Positions 1 to 12,098 of a DNA stretch of 64,000 bases are shown here, in pieces. The position numbers were made by a program, and so were the translations under genes. The number at the start of each line of letters is the position of its first letter. Positions within the stretch are counted from its first letter, which is position 1. This DNA comes from Trichopria drosophilae (taxonomy: Eukaryota > Arthropoda > Insecta > Hymenoptera > Diapriidae), in the NCBI GenBank assembly GCA_030407085.1, contig CM059585.1, forward strand, positions 94,644,501 to 94,708,500, in the 5' to 3' direction. The notes under the pieces were generated by a model. That model was not told the DNA's origin. It ran no database searches and saw only the letters and a program-made list of their open reading frames with translations.

Positions 1-476
1 ATTAATTTAATATTAGATGAAATATGACGTCATTGCTGGTTTTGGAACGTTCCGTAATTTACTTCCCTATCAATGAAATACATTCTGTATCCGGGGGAAA
101 ACGTTCTAGACATTTATGCCATGCATTATTAACAAAACTGGTAAACCTTCGGCAAGACTGGGTCACCTGGAAAAAATTTTATTGACATGTTTTCCGACGT
201 ATTTTGGGTCGCTGAACACGAATCTGAAGTCAAAATTTGTCGCTCGGACATATCTTGGCCGCTGTATTGAAAAAACATCGAAAAAATGTCATGTTTAAAC
301 AATTTTCGCATTTATCTTGAAAACTCGGAGTCGCATGAAATAGAGTTTCAATCAAAAAATGTAGAGCACGAAATTCTCTACAAAAAAGGTTTGATACATT
401 TTCTTCGTAAAGTCAAAAATAACGCCGTAAATGGAGGTTGAATATGAGAACAATTGACTTGGCGTGTTTTTAGCGG

Positions 477-1564
477 TAAAACTGCATAATAACTACAGCA
501 CCTCAAAAAAAAATGTTATAAAGCTATTTTGACGTATTTTTGCCTCCTGATGACGAATATGATAATAAAAATTGGCGGTCGGACATATTGAAACCGCTAT
601 CTTGAAAAAACTGTCCAAAAACACGATTTTTTTCAGTTTTTTGCATTTATTTCGAAAAATACGCAACTTACGAAAAAATGTTTTAAATAAAAAAATGTAG
701 AGAATGAAATTCTGTACAAAAAAGGTTTTATGCATTTTCTTCGTATTACCAACGATAACCTCGCAAAAAAAGGATAAACCTCAGAATAAGCGGCATAATG
801 GGTTCTGTTTAGCCTTGAATGCTGTCCGGAAAAATTCCCATGATCCTTACTCCGTGATATTTATTTCTACAAATGAGAACTCGCAATGCGTGCTAATTCG
901 TATCATGTGCCTGGTGGGGCTCCGCCCCCCCCCAGACCGCCCTATAATACTAACCTAACCTCTAACCAATCACATTTGTGCCTAAAATCCCCTAACCTAC
1001 GTGGAATCTCATGTTTGTGTGTTTGGAATCATCGAGATTCCACGTAGGTTATGGGATTTTAGGTACAAATGTGATTGGTTAGAGGTTAGGTTATTGTTAT
1101 GGGGGGGTCTGGGTGGCGGAGCCCCCCGAGGCACATGATGCGAGTTAGCACGCATTGCGAGTTTTCATTTGTAGAAATAAGTATCACGGAGTAAGGATCA
1201 TGGGAATTTTTCCGGACAGCATTCAAGGCTAAACAGAACCCATTATGCCGCTTATTCTGAGGTTTATCCTTTTTTTCCGAGGTTATCGTTGGTAATACGA
1301 AGAAAATGCATAAAACCTTTTTTGTACAGAATTTCATTCTCTACATTTTTTTATTTAAAACATTTTTTCGTAAGTTGCGTATTTTTCGAAATAAATGCAA
1401 AAAACTGGAAAAATCGTGTTTTTCGACAGTTTTTTCAAGATAGCGGTTTCAATATGTCCGACCGCCAAATTTTATTATCATATTCGTAATCAGGAGGCAA
1501 AAATACGTCAAAATAGCATTATAAATTTTTTTTTCGAGGTGCTGTAGTTATTCTGCAGTTATAC
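477..1564. repeat. Inner long fold-back element, arms about 530 bp, loop about 23 bp
   Basis: The arms 477-1010 and 1034-1564 are near-identical reverse complements with only a short spacer, so the sequence could form a hairpin more than 500 bp long. Each arm has the sequence GTGGAATCTC/GAGATTCCAC at the loop and ACTGCATAATAACTACAGCA at the outer end, with one mismatch in the opposite arm. A C-rich tract (GGCTCCGCCCCCC) lies mid-arm. The small ORFs at 704-958 (+) and 1086-1337 (-) are the same frame read from each arm, which is a product of the symmetry and not evidence of a gene. High arm identity suggests a young copy. The family is not recognised; a MITE or Foldback-type non-autonomous DNA transposon is likely. 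Confidence 0.85.
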
Positions 1565-2300
1565 CCTGTTCGGGAGAAAGCCGCCATCTCCGGCGCGAGA
1601 TGCTCGCTGTCGGTATAGGAACTGGAGAAGAGGGGATCGGCGCGCTCGGGAAGGACATCGGATTCGTGGCGGGAGGACCGCGGTAAGTTGAGTTGCCTGC
1701 CGGCTTTGACGGTGTGAAGATCGGGAGTTTTTTCCTTTTTTCCTTTTGACTTCTTGGAGTACTACACTTCAATGGAGGGTTCGCACAACTGCATTTGGAA
1801 ACGCCTAATCTTTTTCCTGCATCTCTGCCTGCGGGGCTTCAGAGGAGACAGAAGAGTTCATCATGGCAAAAGGTACTTTGTGCAATGTATTTATTTATTA
1901 CTTTCGCCTTTCTCCGCGTCACGTCCTCTTTCTCCCTGCCGTATCGTACAACAAAATATACATAAACCAAATTATTAACATTGGTTCTTTGTAAAGCAAA
2001 TTCAATAGGTAAATAAATAATTGATTTATATCCAAAGTGTACTCATTTCACAACAAAGGTCTCTTTAATAAAAGTCTCCCCGTAAGTGACTTGCTTTTCC
2101 ATCGTCCCCTCATTCACCTTTTTAGCTTCACGTCTTGTGTCTTTTTATCAACACAGGTATCGCCATACCTAACGGGTTCGTTTCTTTAGCAATTAATATT
2201 TACCATGCATGCAATTGGGGTTTCGATTTCACACTAAAACATACCCAATTCGCCATCTAGCGGAAGTTGAATCCGGCTAGTTCCTATCCTTCTGAAATTC
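1565..2300. other. GC-rich patch with splice-like signals, no identified gene
   Basis: About 1570-1700 and 1755-1870 are clearly richer in G+C than the surroundings. Visible signals are a donor-like GGTAAGTT at 1681-1688 following an open stretch of 28 codons from an ATG near 1599, a pyrimidine tract with GCTTCAG at about 1833-1841, and ATGGCAAAAG followed by GTAC at about 1863-1875. This could be a captured or resident host 5' exon or promoter, or simply the unique interior of the outer fold-back element. I cannot identify a product. The remainder to 2300 is ordinary AT-rich sequence. Confidence 0.25.
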
Positions 2301-3514
2301 ATTGACTACATTCTCATATTCAACCTTCATTTACGACGTTACTTTTAATTTTAGGAAGAAATTGTATAATATAAATCTTTTTTGTAGACAAATCCAAGCT
2401 GTACATTTTTTGTTTGAAACTTTTTTTCGCGCGAGTTCAAGTTTTCAAGATAAATGGAAAAAAATAAAAAAAGGCCGTTTTTTCGATATTTTTTCAATAT
2501 AGCGGCCAAGATATGGCCGAACGACAAATTTTGACTTCAGATTCGTGTTCAGCGACCCAAAATACGTCCGAAACATATGAATAAAATTTTTTTCAGGTGA
2601 CCCAGTCTTTCCGAAGGTCTACCACAAAACTATAAGCAACTTTAAGTAATAGTTTTCATAAAATCCATTGAATATTAGGACGAAAATGCACATTTTCGGA
2701 TGTATTCATTATGATATATACTTTTCAATGTCCATATCCCAATTTTTGGGCAGTAATGATCAGGAATAATTGTGAAATAAATGTGGTTATATTAAAATAA
2801 TGATGTAATTTTGCAAATATCTAATTCTGTAAATCTTTGAAAAACAGACAAAGGACGAGTTTTTATACCATTTTTGCATTCATTTTGAAAACTACGCATT
2901 GTACAAAAAAAATATTTCAAACGAAACTAATGTTGGCGTGGTGCCTCGCTCGCTTCGCTCGCTCAGAAACTTCGACCCAGTAGAGAGTCGGCTATTCCTT
3001 AATACTCATTTGTTTACTAACAGCTTTCAATTATATTATAAAATTATATTGATATTTGGGGTCCAATCATATTTAGGTCCAAGTGACTTCGATAGATATG
3101 TTACAAAAATATAGTGTTTCTTATATGTATGAAAATTGAAAATGAGCATTTCCGAAATTTCGACCTCGACAACAGGCCAGCCGAAGTATTAATAAATAAA
3201 AGTTGCAAAACACTTACTTCAAGCACTTGTATTTTAATAGACTATTCGATGCATATTACATGTTTACAGTGTTTTACTAATTACTGTCTGTATCATTATG
3301 ATCTTATAAATACAATATATATACATATAATTCGTCAAAGATATCTTGAAAGTGTCGGAAAGATCTCTGACGGATATCTTTTAGATACTATAAGACATCT
3401 TTTAGATATATCGAAATAGTTATTTTCGTATCAAGGGCATAAAGGAACTTATGCGCCCGTAGGTGATCACCGCGCCCGAGGGGCTGGCGAAGACTACCTC
3501 TGGGGGTAGGGGGT

Positions 3515-4055
3515 CGAAACGTCGAAATTTGATGAAAAACTATAGGGTAATTTTTTTCCCGAGGTGACCAAATTCAATACTTTTTCAGACAATAGTCATA
3601 AGCATTTTAAACCAGTTTTTATGGCATTATCGTTAACTTTAGGAAGAAAATGCATACAACCTTTTTCGTAGAGAATTTCATGCTCTATCTTTTTTGTTTG
3701 AAACATTTTTAAATAAAATTTGTATTTTTCAAAATAAATGCAAAAAACTACGAAGAAACTTAATTGGGGCAAATGTTTTTTAGTAATGGACGGATGGATC
3801 TGCGGCAAAATCTAATCAGATCTAAGTTATGCCAAGAAGCGTATTTAAAAAAAAAAATTATGTCAATACGCTTATCCGTTCGCGAGTTATCGCGAGACAA
3901 AAAAACGGGACGTACAGACGTACAGACGTACGTACGTACAAGATCACGGACACAAATTTTTTTATTGTTGATTTGGGTTCCTTAGGGTCCGGAACGTCGA
4001 CATTTGATGAAAAACTATAGGGTAATTTTTATGCCCGAAGTGACCATATTCAATA
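3515..4055. repeat. Direct repeat pair of about 66 bp in fold-back-related sequence
   Basis: The segment 3515-3580 (GTCGAAATTTGATGAAAAAC, then TATAGGGTAA) recurs at 3991-4055 with a few differences. The sequence between contains the arm module of the fold-back group (GGAAGAAAATGCATACAACC; GCAAAAAACTA) and a short run of GTACAGAC/GTAC repeats at about 3911-3940. It looks like two ends of a degraded element of the same group. Confidence 0.6.
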
Positions 4056-4194
4056 CTTCGTCCAGACCTAAAGTCTGGGTCGAAGTAAAATGTACAGCAT
4101 AGAATTCTTTACCAGAAAGGTTGTACACATTTCTTTTGTAATTGCAACGGGAGGCACGTAAAATAGCAATAAACATGACGATTTTTCTATTGAG

Positions 4195-5160
4195 AAAATC
4201 ATGTCACGTAGGTTCGTTTGCCACTTATATCTTTGTGGTTGGAGGTTAGGCTAATGCAAACAGAGGTTGGGGAGAGAGGTATGGGGGAGGAGGCCCCAGC
4301 ACTCATCTGTTAGTTCGACTCCTTTGAAACTAAAGGAAAGAGTAAATTCTAACTTCTAAGGACAATCCGTGAACCTAAGGGCGCCTGCGTGCTGGAGGGC
4401 TCCGCCTCAACCCCCCACTTTATTCTAGCCTAATCTCTAACCACACATATATAGGTTACATTCGGTGTCCTTGTTACCACCACACGGGTGATCCTTCTCA
4501 TTCCATCGACTTTCTCTCACATTGGTCTCCATTGACAAAATTATACGTCACGTTGGTTCGATTGCCACTCTTTCTTTGTGATCGGAGGTTAAGTTATTTT
4601 GAAGAGGGTGGGCAGGGTGGGGGGGGGGGGCTAATTCGCATCACCTTCAAAACTAAAAGAGTCAATTGTGTATTCAAGGCAATACGTTAATCTGCATGTA
4701 TGGTACATACATAGTAGAAACCTATAATGGAAACATTCATGACCTATTTAAGGCCGTGTTGCGATTATACCAAAAATGTATATAGCCTATTTTTGTACAG
4801 AATGTTGTGGTCTACATTACATGTTTGAAATATTTTTTCGTACGATGCGTAGTTTTAGAAATGAATGCAAAAATTTAAAACAAAAAAACACGCACATTTT
4901 ATGGCTGTTTTTTGGTAATATTACGACTTTATTGGCCTAATAAAATAGTTACAACAATAAATATACATATAAACAGATATGCCAATAGGCGAGCCACAGC
5001 TGATGCTGTTTTACAGACTGCCCTCTACTATCGTAATATCGTCTTCAATGTGTCCGACCGCCAATTTTTACTGTCAGAGGCAAAAATGCACCAGAAAAGT
5101 GTTCTTTACATTTTTTTCACGAGGATGCCGGTTTCCCGGCGGTTTACCTTTCTTAAAATT
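4195..5160. repeat. Diverged relatives of the inner fold-back element
   Basis: The sequence TCACGTAGGTTCGTTTGCCA at 4203-4222 recurs as CACGTTGGTTCGATTGCCA at about 4551-4569. A GC-rich stretch (GGCTCCGCCTCAACCCCCCA at about 4400-4420) matches the C-rich centre of the 477-1564 arms in type and context. At 4770-4880 and 5040-5110 the arm module reappears, including TGTCCGACCGCCAATTTTTA. A poly-G run is at about 4619-4632. No gene is visible. Confidence 0.55.
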
Positions 5161-5393
5161 TTAAATAAATTACTGAACAAGGTGAATATACCAATGAATG
5201 GACGATTTGCAAATATCGTTATTTCTTTTGAATACACGGTACAAACAGTCTATTAAAAACTAGTTTTTCTTTTCTTTTCTATGAATATTCAGAACAATGT
5301 TTCCACTGGTACTGACCTTCCAGTGTTTATTATCTCCTAGAAACAAAACAGTTTTCAAACTCAATGAGTACGGAAAACGTCGTCGGCCATTAA

Positions 5394-6922
5394 GGAGGTT
5401 CACCAGGTTAAAGAATTAACATTGAGAATTATACGAAAAAATTACAGCAGATTAAACCATGAAAGAAATTAATGCCTGCAAAGTTTCAAGCCCCTAGGTA
5501 CCTTCAGAGCAGAGAAATTAATAAAAATGTTCATGATACTTTAACATTGGGTCTTATGGGAACATGTATATATTCATGAAATTCGTATTGAATTAACATT
5601 GAGTTTTTCATAAAATTTATACTGCTGATAAAAAAATGTGTGACATGATATTTGCAGAAAGAATTAAGTCTCTTCCTACCTTTAGGGACATGAAATAAAA
5701 TAAACAAATAGCTAAAAAGGTCGTTTACGGTTATGTGGATGGACGATGCTCAAGGCGCGGCAACGTCGCAATATTTCGAGGAATAGCGCGGGACATTTGA
5801 AAAGAAGCAAACGTTAGATTCACTTGAAATATAGCATGACCGTGACACGGGCGGAATAAAATGTATATAAATACTAATTACAGTTTCAAAATTATGGTTT
5901 CTTACATATATTGTATGTTCATATGTCGTTTTAACCTTACCTGTACGATGACGATCCAGATCAACACCTTTGTCATTTTTTTTTTCAAGTAATCAAAATC
6001 TGATTTTGATCCAAATTTGCTTCTTTATTTTCACAAAATATTTAGAAATGTAAATAATTGAATTGTTTTCATTATTATTATGTTTATTTGTTGATTGTAT
6101 TAAAAGAAGTATACAAAATATATATTTTTGTTAGAAAAAATGTATGCTGAAAAGCAATTGCTGCTGCTTCATCAAGACAAAATTTGTCTCTCGGGGGTTT
6201 TTTGGATTGCTGATTACGAATCGGACCTCAGATTTGCAAAATTCAAAATTAGAGATTCAAAATGTCAATCAAATAGTTTTTTGAGAAATTTACTTAAATT
6301 AAAATACATTTTTGAATCTTGATGTTAGTACTGAGTTGTAAAAACAAACAGTTAATATTCTTTGAAAGAAGATGCAGTAAAAAGTAATTACGTGGCATAC
6401 ATTTTAATTTCAATAGGTTATCACAGAAATGAATAACAAACTCTATATAAGTATATTTTGACAAATGATTACAAAGTGTAACATATTTTCATAATTTTTA
6501 ATATTATTATATTATTATATTTTTTATATTAGCCAGGGCTTTTAAATGCACAATTCGTCGCCCTTCAAGCACAGCTTCCTTCTCGTCAGTTTCCAATTTT
6601 TCGAGGTTAGAAACTAACTTTTTGCGACTTTGAAATAAATTTCATATATTTTTCCCGATGGTTTGATGTTGTTTCTTTTTCAAAAGCACTTTCTCGGTCA
6701 CCCGCTTTCCTTTCCAATAACACCATTTTCTTGACATATTGATATAAAAATACAGGGTAATTGGCGGGCACGAACGATTGTGTTGGGGCTGTGTGGGGGT
6801 TGATTGGGAGAATGTGTGAATGTATGATCGCGACGTTGCCAAGTCACTTTTGTCTATCCTACCACGGAAGTCATAATGGCGATAATTCTACATTTGACTC
6901 GGTAGGTACCTGGTGAACCTCC
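5394..6922. mobile_element. TTAA-flanked non-autonomous DNA transposon (about 1.53 kb)
   Basis: The ends are perfect short inverted repeats: GGAGGTTCACCAGGT at 5394-5408 and its complement ACCTGGTGAACCTCC at 6908-6922. TTAA directly flanks both sides (5390-5393 and 6923-6926), which is the target duplication used by piggyBac and Kolobok elements. The terminal bases GGAGG are not the CCC start typical of piggyBac, so the superfamily is left open. The interior has no transposase; the 64-codon ORF at 6128-6322 overlaps the dispersed module shared with fold-back repeats and is not credible as a gene. Confidence 0.75.
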
Positions 6923-7177
6923 TTAAGGTATGCAGAAAACCTCGCTTCATTAAATAAGTATTTTCAAACTGATTAAATAGTTTTTAGTAGTAAAATCAAC
7001 TGTCATGCATAAAATAAAGTCCATAGATTATTTTTTATCCTAAATAAAGTGAAATTCGGTATTTATAAAATATATTATTACACGTCCAAACATTGGCGAT
7101 CGTATATTCATTGGTTTCTTACATTTATTGTAATGTACCAGTGAATGGATTACTCCATAAAATGTTTTCAAAGTGAA

Positions 7178-7660
7178 GGGGGTCGCCGAGCACGGGGTCA
7201 ATGTATCGCGTTCTTTAGTTTTTCATCTTATCAGCTAAAAATACGTACACCAGATATTAAGGGTCACCGATTACGGTGTCTGGGCATCACGCTCCATAGT
7301 TTTTCATCTTGTTAGCCAATACGCGACTCAGGTTTTAAGGATCGGTGATTATGAAGCCTACGTATCGCACTTCATAGTTTTTCTCCTTATTACGTAAAAC
7401 ACACTCCCCAGGTGTTCGGTGTCATGTTCGTTGCAGTCGAACTTGAAGGTCATTTCAAGGTCAAATCTTATCTATATCAGGAGCTGTTTTCATGAAAATT
7501 TCGAGATCAAACAGAACCCACTTTAACAGATACAATGAAAAACTATGGAGCGTGATTCCTGGACACCGTTATCGGCGACCCTTAACACGTGGTGTACGCA
7601 TTTCAGCTGATGGTAAACTATGAAGAGCGATCCCTGCATTTCATAATCGGTGAATGATTA
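7178..7660. repeat. Fold-back repeat with tandem sub-units
   Basis: The left arm holds three related units of about 80-85 bp, each ending in a version of CATAGTTTTTCATCTT, at about 7178-7260, 7261-7344 and 7345-7400. The right arm at about 7537-7660 carries inverted copies (AATGAAAAACTATGGAGCGT at 7534-7553; ACCGTTATCGGCGACCCTTA at 7565-7584). The middle contains CTTGAAGGTCATTTCAAGGT at 7441-7460, a palindromic motif found in other repeats of the window. There is no coding capacity. Confidence 0.7.
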
Positions 7661-9574
7661 TTCGCCCTGTATGGTCTGTAATTACAGCCCTGATATAAAG
7701 GCTAACAATTCAAAAGTAAAATATCCTCTATTCTCATTGGGCTTTCTACAGTCCATTCATTAGCAATTTTGTCCATTCATTGGAGTTTAGCAGAGTTTTC
7801 TACAAATGTATAAAGATAAGGTTAATAATTAAATAAAATCAAATTTTTAATTATACGAATAAAAAGTGTAGAATCTAAAGATTCTAATGGTGGTGCCAAA
7901 ATTAAATTTTTATAAAAGAATTCAAAAGGTACGATAGATCAAAGTACGAAAACTGCTTAACCGTCCATTCATTAGCACATTCACCCTATTCGGTTTTTTC
8001 AACTCGGTTATTTTTTTGGCAACATGTAGTGGGTTATAACACTCTAAAGAATTTATGGTAAAGGATATAGAATGTCCTTTATCGTCTTTATTCCTTATAC
8101 AATCGAGTTCTAGTTTGCATAAATGAGAATTGCTCGACCGAATCTGCTGCTGGGAATCTGCATAATTCGTTTTTACTGTAAAGTAAACTTTGTAATAGTT
8201 CTGCAACACAAGGAAACTCATTATGAAAATATGATTGTGAACATATGAATATGGACAATTGTGTGTCATAATGTCAAAAAAATTATTCCCCGGAGTAATA
8301 TACTAGAATCATCTCACGTCCACTCGCGTTTTGTAGGTCACTTGTAATGAATAAGAATAAAGTCTTGTTTTATGTTAATTAATTTTATGTATATTGAGAA
8401 ACTCAATGCGTTGACGTATTACTTGAAAAATCGGCTAATCTACGTTTACCTGTACTCATTACATATGACTGCGTAATTACTAGAGGGGAAAGTCTCACGG
8501 TGGAAAAGTATTCAGAATGGAGACATTAGTGTCTCTGTATATGTAGACGTGTGTGCATTTATACTTGGATCATTCTACAAAAACTGGTCACCTATATCCT
8601 CTGCTAGTAAAGTCATTAAATACATCATTAATTTTCTAAACAATTTTTTTATCGTGTCCTTGAGTTTTTACCTTCCTTAAAAAATACCTTCTATAATATT
8701 TAAACTTACGTGTAAATAATGAATATGTGCCGTCCCTCGATTTTGTTTGCATAAAATTGGAAATTGGATAATATAAGTAGTAACCATTAATAATAATAAA
8801 ACTGAATTTATGTACTTCGAGTATTTCTAGGTTAGTGCGTGTCGTTACTCCGCAAAGTAAATTGTTCTTCAGTTTCTAATGTAAATAGTTCTTAAAATAA
8901 ATGTTTCTTAAATTAATATTTCCTATTTTAGTTAATCTTTAGAGATTTTAGAATTTCATGTTTATCGATTCTTTTTTTTTTTAATATTCATATTTCATTT
9001 TATGTATGTTTGTACAATTTTACTCCATACGAAATATTACATTCAGCTTTTGAAAAAACCTTGACATTTATGCAATAAAAGATAGAATAAAAAAAAATTC
9101 AAAGCACATAAATCGTATTGTGTAAATTTTTAGATTGACCTTCACGCCCATTTTGAGTATAAGGAAACTTGCCGCCTCATAAATACTGTAGATCCGGGTA
9201 TATTGACTATGATCGGTGGTAGTACCATTTATTTGAATCTGTGAAGTGAATTGTGATCAACGTAGTGAGTATAATTGGGATACTAACAAACCTTGACATG
9301 TAAATAACGTTTGGGCTAGAATTTTGTACAGTGAAAGGGAGCATAACAATGCAACGAATGAGTTTCTCGTAAATGATGATGCAAATACAATTTTTGTTAC
9401 GGTGGTGAAGAAATATTTAAGTGTGGGAATTTTTAATATGCAGACATTCCGTTTCCAACTTTTGTTGTGAAGTACATGAAATTATTTCTTACAAATTAAG
9501 GTTATGATTACTTTTGAAATCTCGTTTAAATATTTCGAATTTTTCGTCTTTCTTTTCTAAAAGTTCATCTAAGT
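7661..9574. other. AT-rich sequence without recognisable features
   Basis: I see no gene, repeat end or RNA gene here. The 115-codon ORF at 7922-8269 (-) has biased AT-driven composition and no motif. Confidence 0.5.
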
Positions 9575-11085
9575 CTCCTAAGACAATAACACAGGTCTGC
9601 ACGGATTATTTTTTAAATATCAGAGTGATTTTTGACGTATTTTTGTGCGCTGAATACGAATCTGAAGTCGAAAAATGCCTATCACGTCATGATTTTGAGA
9701 AAAGTGGGGGTAAAGACACCAAAAAACGCGTTTTTTGGGTGTTTTTACCCATAATTTTCTCTGAAACCTGACGTGCTACAGACTTCAATTTGTGCTTAAA
9801 TTAAAGCGTGGTTCTTCCCCTACAAAAATCATAAGATAGTTTTAACAAAAATTGCATAGTTTTGAAAAAAAAAAATGGTTTTAACCTTGCTATTTCCAGT
9901 GATTATGATGAAAATGCAAATTATTTAATTACATTGAGCAGAGCTCATACAAAGCACTACTTGAGTGTTTTCGGGGTTGGTGTTTAAGAATCCAGTATCG
10001 CCTTTATAAAATTCAAAATGGCGGACGTAAAATCACAAATTTGAATTAACTTATAGAAAATCAGTACTCGGCCGCAAAATAAAAAAATAAACTTAGGATC
10101 TAAAAATCATAACTTCGAGTTTTTTTTGTTGCCATTAGTGCTTATCATGTCCAGGTCCGAGAGGTTGTGAAAATTGTAAAAATCAAAGAAACAATTTATC
10201 TACCCGTAGAGAAATAAAGACTAGATCATATTCCATATGATCTATTAAAAACTTTAGTTAGTCTATACTGAAATAAAATCTTGAATCTTACACTGCATGT
10301 ATAGATTGTTTTATAAAACAAAGTCTTGCCTTCCCTGGTCGGACAACTCCTAGTCTAACCTTCACTGGTCGGACAATTTTTAGTCTTGCCTTCGCTGGTC
10401 GAACAACCGCTGGCATTACTAATGGCGAACAACAAAACCATGAAGTGGTGATTTTAAGATCCTAAGTATATTTTTTTATTTTGCGGCCGCCATTTTGGAT
10501 TAGCTACTTTTAATTTTGTGAAACTAACATTGGATTCGTTATCAGCGACTCAAAAAAAAACCGGAGTACTGATTTTCATGAGGTTAATTTAAATTTTTGA
10601 TTTTTACGTCCACCATCTTAGATCCGCCATTTTTAATTTTTTAAAAGCGGCACAGGATTCTTAAACACCAACCCCGAAAAAAGTCAAGTAGTAGTTTGTA
10701 TGAGCTCTGCTCAATGTACAGATAAATAATTTGCATTTTCATCATAATCACTAGGAATAGCAAGGTTAAAACCATTTTTTTTTTCAAAACTATGACATTT
10801 TTTTTAAAACTATTGTATATGATTTTTGTAGGGGAAGAATCAAGCTTTAATTTGAGCACAAATTCAGATCTGTTTCGCGTCAGGCTTCTGAGAAAATTAT
10901 GGGTAAAAACACCCAAAAACACGTTTTTTGGTGTTTTTGCCCCCACTTTTCTCAAAATCCTGACGTGATAGATATTTTCGTCTTCAGATTCATATTCAGC
11001 GTACAAAAATACGTCGGAAATCACTCTGATCTCAAAAAAAAAGTGAATTTTGCAGACCTGTGTAATGAATGTTCTAAGACTTTTC
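9575..11085. repeat. Long fold-back element, arms about 570-670 bp
   Basis: The left arm (about 9575-10140) and right arm (about 10413-11085) are reverse complements: ACACAGGTCTGC at 9589-9600 pairs with GCAGACCTGTGT at 11052-11063, and CTCGGCCGCAAAATAAAA near 10067-10084 pairs with TTATTTTGCGGCCGCC near 10477-10492. Each arm includes the GACGTATTTTTGTGCGCTGA module and an AAAACACCCAAAAA tract. The spacer of about 270 bp contains a triple 30-bp tandem repeat. The ORFs at 9514-9771 (+) and 10641-11024 (-) are matching readings of the two arms and are not supported as genes. Confidence 0.8.
10321..10410 (+). repeat. Three tandem 30-bp repeats in the loop of the fold-back element
   Basis: Units start at about 10323, 10353 and 10383, each containing a version of CTTGCCTTCCCTGGTCGGAC. 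The period is exactly 30 bp with a few substitutions. There are no spacers between units, so this is a minisatellite and not a CRISPR array. Confidence 0.85.
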
Positions 11086-11732
11086 TTACTACGATCTCTG
11101 TGGCATTGTCTGGAATTCTCGGTTTTATATTTTAATAACTATTGAAAGAAATACCTCGTAGTTTAATGTGTTTTCTTTTACTAAATTATATCACCCCTAC
11201 GTTATAGTTATCAATCTCAGACGTAATCGGAGAAAAGCTGCAGAGACCATGAGCGACTGGATTGTTTCCAAAGACTTAGTTCACGATAGGTTAGGTATAC
11301 ATTAGAATGAAAGAGATAGCGTTGGAGAGCAGTCAGAAATGGCAATCACTTCTCTAACTTAGGCTGAAGAACAGTGATAAATTCCAACTGCACGAGAAAT
11401 TTCAACTAGTTCCTCACATTCAAATTGTATCGTGTCGTTTTGGAGTCTACAGATTATAGGCGCGGATAAATGAACTATTGTTTAATTTTGCATAAATAAT
11501 GAACTGTTATTTCCCATACAATTTTTATATAGGGCTATGATTCTAAGAATAACCCCCAAGAGTATGGGTCTTTCCCAAGACCGAAGTTTAACGGTCAAAG
11601 AGTATAGATTTGAAAGTATTCACTATATAATACCTTAACGAAGTCATATTTTTGAGTTACGAGTTGCTTATTATTTTTAGTATATCCATTACCAATAAGA
11701 CCCTATCAGAGATGGTAGATAATGTTTGGCTC
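11086..11732. other. No gene or repeat recognised
   Basis: Ordinary AT-rich sequence; neither strand shows a motif-bearing ORF. Confidence 0.4.
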
Positions 11733-12098
11733 TTATTTAAGAGGCGGTAATAACTTCTTGGTGGTAGTCAACACCGCTGGTAACTCGATATTAGCGTTAG
11801 GGTAGTTGCGTATTCCTGGCGACGACATCAAGGGTGCAGGGCTCATAAAGTCCGTTCTGCACCCATGGGAGATGTATTCAAAGGCAGCGTGGTAGTGAGG
11901 ACACGTAAAATAAACAGGAACAATGGTAGATTTCGCATTGTTCTCATCCATGCGGTTGAAGCCTAGAGAAGAAATCCTTGTGTCCACTTCGGTAAAATCA
12001 GCCTGCTTGAGGCAAGGTTGCTTTGTTGACAACGTCTCGATAGGAATGACCGGGTATCTTCGACTAAGCTGACAAAGCAAACTTCTCTTTGGCTGCAA
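11733..12098 (-). CDS. Unrecognised 121-residue ORF, possible exon
   Basis: This minus-strand ORF is notable because its base composition is richer in G+C than the flanks and its amino-acid composition is balanced, unlike the low-complexity ORFs nearby. The middle reads STIVPVYFTCPHYHAAF, followed by a proline-rich C-terminal half (SPAPLMSSPGIRNYP). I see no signal peptide, membrane segment or known catalytic motif. A second overlapping minus-strand frame (11963-12175) could compete. It might be the last exon of an unplaced host gene, a fragment of an old repeat, or a non-coding transcript. I do not recognise it. Confidence 0.25.
   Translation of the reverse strand: MQPKRSLLCQLSRRYPVIPIETLSTKQPCLKQADFTEVDTRISSLGFNRMDENNAKSTIVPVYFTCPHYHAAFEYISHGCRTDFMSPAPLMSSPGIRNYPNANIELPAVLTTTKKLLPPLK

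Larger units (their letters stand above)
140..2623. repeat. Outer inverted repeat (fold-back element) interrupted by a second one
   Basis: The arms lie at about 140-455 and 2306-2623 and are imperfect reverse complements. For example, GACTGGGTCACCTGG at 157-171 pairs with CAGGTGACCCAGTC near 2594-2607, and the segment around 421-450 pairs with 2311-2340. No coding capacity is visible. The arms carry a module (GACGTATTTTGGGTCGCTGA, then GCATTTATCTTGAAAA) that recurs in other repeats of this window. A complete second inverted repeat (477-1564) sits in the loop, so this copy is older than the inner one or was its target. Arm boundaries are good to about 10-15 bases. Confidence 0.7.

Noticed and set aside
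704..1337. Two similar ORFs (704-958 plus, 1086-1337 minus)
   Set aside because: They are the same sequence in the two arms of one inverted repeat; no evidence of translation or homologous protein.
10321..10410. 30-bp repeats resembling a CRISPR array
   Set aside because: The repeats are contiguous without spacers, and the context is eukaryotic transposon DNA.
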